From an uncultured Bacteroidales bacterium (lineage in GTDB: Bacteria > Bacteroidota > Bacteroidia > Bacteroidales > FEN-979), in assembly GCA_903877385.1 (NCBI GenBank), contig CAIRDP010000061.1, positions 108,566-172,565 on the forward strand: a stretch of DNA of 64,000 bases, written 5' to 3'. The first letter of the stretch is position 1. Each line of letters starts with the position of its first letter. Below, in pieces: positions 61,718-64,000 of the stretch. The notes beneath the pieces were generated by a model. It ran no database searches and had not been told where the DNA came from. It was given only the letters and a program-made list of their open reading frames with translations. The position numbers were made by a program, and so were the translations under genes.

Positions 61718-63481
61718 ATGGAAATGAACGCGATATTGGAAAAATTGCCTGAGCATCTGATGAGCCTGGTCATCGACCAGCCTTACGATGAATACAGCCC
61801 CCAGGACCAGGCTGTGTGGAGGTATGTAATGCGTCAGAACGTAAGATACCTTGGCAGGGTGGCCCATGAAACTTACCTGGAAGGACTCAGAAAAACAGGC
61901 ATCAGCCTGGACCGGATACCCAGCATGTACGGGATGAACCGTATACTCAAAGATATAGGCTGGGCAGCCGTGTCGGTTGACGGTTTTATCCCGCCTTCGG
62001 CATTCATGGCCTTCCAGGCCTATAACATCCTGGTTATCGCAGCTGATATAAGGCCTGTAGACCGGATCGGCTATACCCCGGCTCCGGATATCATTCATGA
62101 AGCTGCCGGGCATGCTCCCATCATTGCAGATCAGGAATACTCGGATTTTTTAAGACGCTTCGGCGAGATCGGCTCTAAAGCTTTTTTATCTCCCCAGGAT
62201 TATAAACTGTACGAGGCCATCCGCCATTTATCAATAATAAAAGCAGACCCTTATTCAGGTAACGAAGCAATCGGCCTGGCCGAACGCCATCTTAACGAAT
62301 GCAGTAAAAACATGGGGGAACCCTCTGAACTTGCCAGGATCAGGAGCCTGCATTGGTGGACTGTTGAATACGGACTTATCGGGAACCTGGAAAATCCAAG
62401 GATCTATGGCGCCGGTTTGCTTTCGTCAATTGCTGAAAGTGCAAACTGCCTTAACCCTGAGGTTAAAAAGCTGCCTCTTACCGTCGAAGCCGCGAATGTC
62501 AATTTCGACATCACCGAACCCCAGCCCCAGCTTTTTGTCACTCCTGATTTTAAAACCCTGAACAGTGTCCTGGACGAGTTTGCCCGTACTATGGCCTTTC
62601 GCAGAGGCGGGCTGTACGGCATGCAACAGGCCATACGGTCGGAAAATACGGGTACCTGTGTTTACAGCTCAGGCCTGGAAGTCTCAGGGACGTTTGTGAA
62701 TGTACTGGAAAAAAACAGAGAGGCTGTTTACATTCAGGCAAAAGGCCCGGTAAACCTTAACTATGCCGGCAGGGAACTCCCCTCACATGGTAAAACATAC
62801 CATAGCGAAGGTTTCGGTTCACCTGTTGGGATGATCCGCAACCTTTCGGTTCCTCTTGAAAACTTTTCGGAAGAAGAACTGGGACAAATTGGTCTCTCGG
62901 CTGGCGAACAGCTGAACCTGGATTTCGAATCGGGAGTTCATGTGGCCGGAATCGTTAAAGAACTGACCATACGTGATGGCAGGCTAATCTTACTTAGCCT
63001 TAACGATTGCACTGTGAGCTGCGATGGTAAAGCCTTGTTTGAACCTTCCTGGGGCACCTACGACATGGCGGTTGGTAAAAAGATCGTTTCGGTTTATTCA
63101 GGACCTGCCGATCCCGCGGCTTTCGGGCTCATTTATCCGGCACCCGCCGAAAAAACGCATAAACTGAAACATGACGGAAAAACTTTAAAGCTTCATGCCA
63201 TTTACCGGAAAGTGCGTGATATCCGTGAAAATACCTGCTCTTTTGCCCTCCTGCCTTCCTTATGGGAAGAACTTAAACAGGAACATCCAACTGACTGGCT
63301 TTGCGCCCTGGAAATGCTGGAATTACTTAAAACCAATAAAATCGATGACAACTTTAGCAGGGAGCTTACCGCCTTCCTGCTCTCGAAACAGGCTTCGGAA
63401 CCTGCACTTTCAAAGCTGATAGCCGACGGGCTGGAAATGCTTGCCGGGATGGAACCAGGCACAGCAGGGTTCAGCGTATAA
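61718..63481 (+). CDS. Aromatic amino acid hydroxylase (phenylalanine 4-monooxygenase) with long C-terminal extension
   Basis: 587 residues, about twice the usual bacterial PhhA length (about 260-300). The catalytic domain spans roughly residues 1-330: the iron triad is H127 and H132 in HEAAGH and E217 in WWTVEYGL. PPSAFMAFQAYNILVIAADIRP precedes it. From about residue 310 a second region starts (GTCVYSSGLEVSGTF), beta-rich then helical (LEMLELLKTNKIDDN), of unknown function. It hydroxylates phenylalanine to tyrosine with O2 and a pterin. Tyrosine is then processed by the upstream genes, after transamination. The 3' end overlaps the convergent kinase gene by 11 bases. Confidence 0.92.
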   Translation: MEMNAILEKLPEHLMSLVIDQPYDEYSPQDQAVWRYVMRQNVRYLGRVAHETYLEGLRKTGISLDRIPSMYGMNRILKDIGWAAVSVDGFIPPSAFMAFQAYNILVIAADIRPVDRIGYTPAPDIIHEAAGHAPIIADQEYSDFLRRFGEIGSKAFLSPQDYKLYEAIRHLSIIKADPYSGNEAIGLAERHLNECSKNMGEPSELARIRSLHWWTVEYGLIGNLENPRIYGAGLLSSIAESANCLNPEVKKLPLTVEAANVNFDITEPQPQLFVTPDFKTLNSVLDEFARTMAFRRGGLYGMQQAIRSENTGTCVYSSGLEVSGTFVNVLEKNREAVYIQAKGPVNLNYAGRELPSHGKTYHSEGFGSPVGMIRNLSVPLENFSEEELGQIGLSAGEQLNLDFESGVHVAGIVKELTIRDGRLILLSLNDCTVSCDGKALFEPSWGTYDMAVGKKIVSVYSGPADPAAFGLIYPAPAEKTHKLKHDGKTLKLHAIYRKVRDIRENTCSFALLPSLWEELKQEHPTDWLCALEMLELLKTNKIDDNFSRELTAFLLSKQASEPALSKLIADGLEMLAGMEPGTAGFSV

Positions 63482-64000
63482 ACCTCTGCAAGATATCAAG
63501 CAGTCTTTCTTCTTCGAAGGGTTTGGATATAAAATCATTCATCCCGGCCTCAAGACACCTCGATTTTTCTGATTTAAGCGCATTGGCGGTGAGGGCAATG
63601 ATGGGAATGGTTGTGTTGATCTCCTTCCTGATCATTACAGTGGCGGTTATCCCGTCCATCACCGGCATCTGCATATCCATCAATACCAGGTCGAACATTT
63701 CATTCCTCAGTTTTTCCACGGCAATTTCACCGTTCACTGCCTCGGTCACCTTCAGCCCGAAACTGCTAAGGATGCTGTTAGCAACAAGACGGTTCAGCTT
63801 GTTATCCTCAACCAGCAGTATTTTCTTTCCTTTTAATTTCTGATTGCGGATGAGGTGCTTCGGTTTCTCAGGCTTTTCACTGGATTGGCCAATAGGGAGG
63901 CTTATCCCGATTGTAACACGGGTGCCTTCGTCTTTCCGGCTTTCGATGGTTATTTTCCCGTCCATGATATCCACCAGCTGTTTGGTGATAGCCATGCCCA
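63471..64000 (-). CDS. Hybrid histidine kinase, C-terminal end (5' part outside window)
   Basis: Visible part is about 176 residues; the frame is open to the right edge. GMAITKQLVDIMDGKITIES is the end of a HATPase_c domain (G2 box), and residues from about 55 form a receiver domain: KILLVEDNKLNRLVA (acidic pocket), LVLMDMQMPVMDG (phosphoacceptor Asp) and ALTANALKSEKSRCLEAGMNDFISKP (Thr and Lys). So it is a hybrid sensor kinase in which the receiver is the last domain. The sensor part is not seen. It converges on the hydroxylase gene, whose regulation cannot be inferred from this. Confidence 0.9.
   Translation of the reverse strand, partial: GMAITKQLVDIMDGKITIESRKDEGTRVTIGISLPIGQSSEKPEKPKHLIRNQKLKGKKILLVEDNKLNRLVANSILSSFGLKVTEAVNGEIAVEKLRNEMFDLVLMDMQMPVMDGITATVMIRKEINTTIPIIALTANALKSEKSRCLEAGMNDFISKPFEEERLLDILQRFIR

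Overview
The window comes from a member of the Bacteroidota, most likely class Bacteroidia. The evidence is three large secreted proteins with type IX secretion (T9SS) type A C-terminal sorting domains, many short-signal lipoproteins, promoters of the Bacteroidota form TTG-N17-20-TAnnTTTG, A-rich weak ribosome sites, and a MmdA/OadB-type sodium pump. Phenylalanine hydroxylase and two aromatic dioxygenases need O2, while an FNR-like regulator and an O2-tolerant uptake hydrogenase suggest life across changing oxygen levels. No phage, insertion sequence, CRISPR array, tRNA or rRNA was seen.

Layout. 1-1906: the 3' end of a T9SS-secreted GH5-like glycosidase and a lipoprotein. 2099-4927: an ABC transporter operon with its own YtrA-type GntR repressor and a nested inverted-repeat operator. 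4920-5393: a cold-shock-domain protein. 5394-6037: a long non-coding stretch with a possible gene remnant. 6038-16331: an efflux operon (TolC, adaptor, two tandem RND permeases, DUF4337 and DUF4197 proteins). 16349-20092: an Old Yellow Enzyme, a fatty acid desaturase and an MFS transporter. 20136-25562: a second RND system (adaptor, permease, TolC). 26808-30853: a group 1d-like [NiFe] uptake hydrogenase (small subunit, large subunit, cytochrome b, maturation protease). It converges on a complete hypF-C-D-E-A-B maturation operon (30937-36937, minus strand), and a nickel transporter gene is divergent from hypF. 37838-43711: a 1957-residue T9SS protein with an exact 50-residue repeat array followed by ten PKD/Ig-like domains. 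44094-44804: an FNR-like regulator preceded by a perfect FNR box. 45056-50586: sodium-translocating decarboxylase beta subunit, biotin carrier, gamma subunit and methylmalonyl-CoA carboxyltransferase, with a divergent pyruvate/oxaloacetate carboxyltransferase. 50672-55576: a lipoprotein, a YqjM-like ene-reductase, a T9SS protein and a Tat-exported Gfo/Idh/MocA oxidoreductase. 55597-55760: a candidate structured small RNA on the minus strand. 55909-63481: a phenylalanine/tyrosine degradation operon running to acetoacetyl-CoA. 63471-64000: the C-terminal end of a hybrid histidine kinase.

How the genes fit together. The hydrogenase, Hyp proteins and nickel transporter form a self-contained H2-oxidation module feeding the quinone pool through cytochrome b. 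The decarboxylase cluster links succinate/propionate-type C4/C3 chemistry to a Na+ gradient and could also act as a transcarboxylase. The aromatic operon covers hydroxylation, HPP dioxygenase, homogentisate dioxygenase, fumarylacetoacetase and acetoacetate activation. The aminotransferase and maleylacetoacetate isomerase steps have no gene here.

Intergenic regions are rich in short repeats: a GC-rich palindrome, TACAATG heptamers, TCGCTA-type octamers and an AT-rich inverted element. One of these families also appears inside the hypB coding sequence. The most promising unexplained object is the five-hairpin RNA candidate between the Gfo/Idh gene and the aromatic operon.
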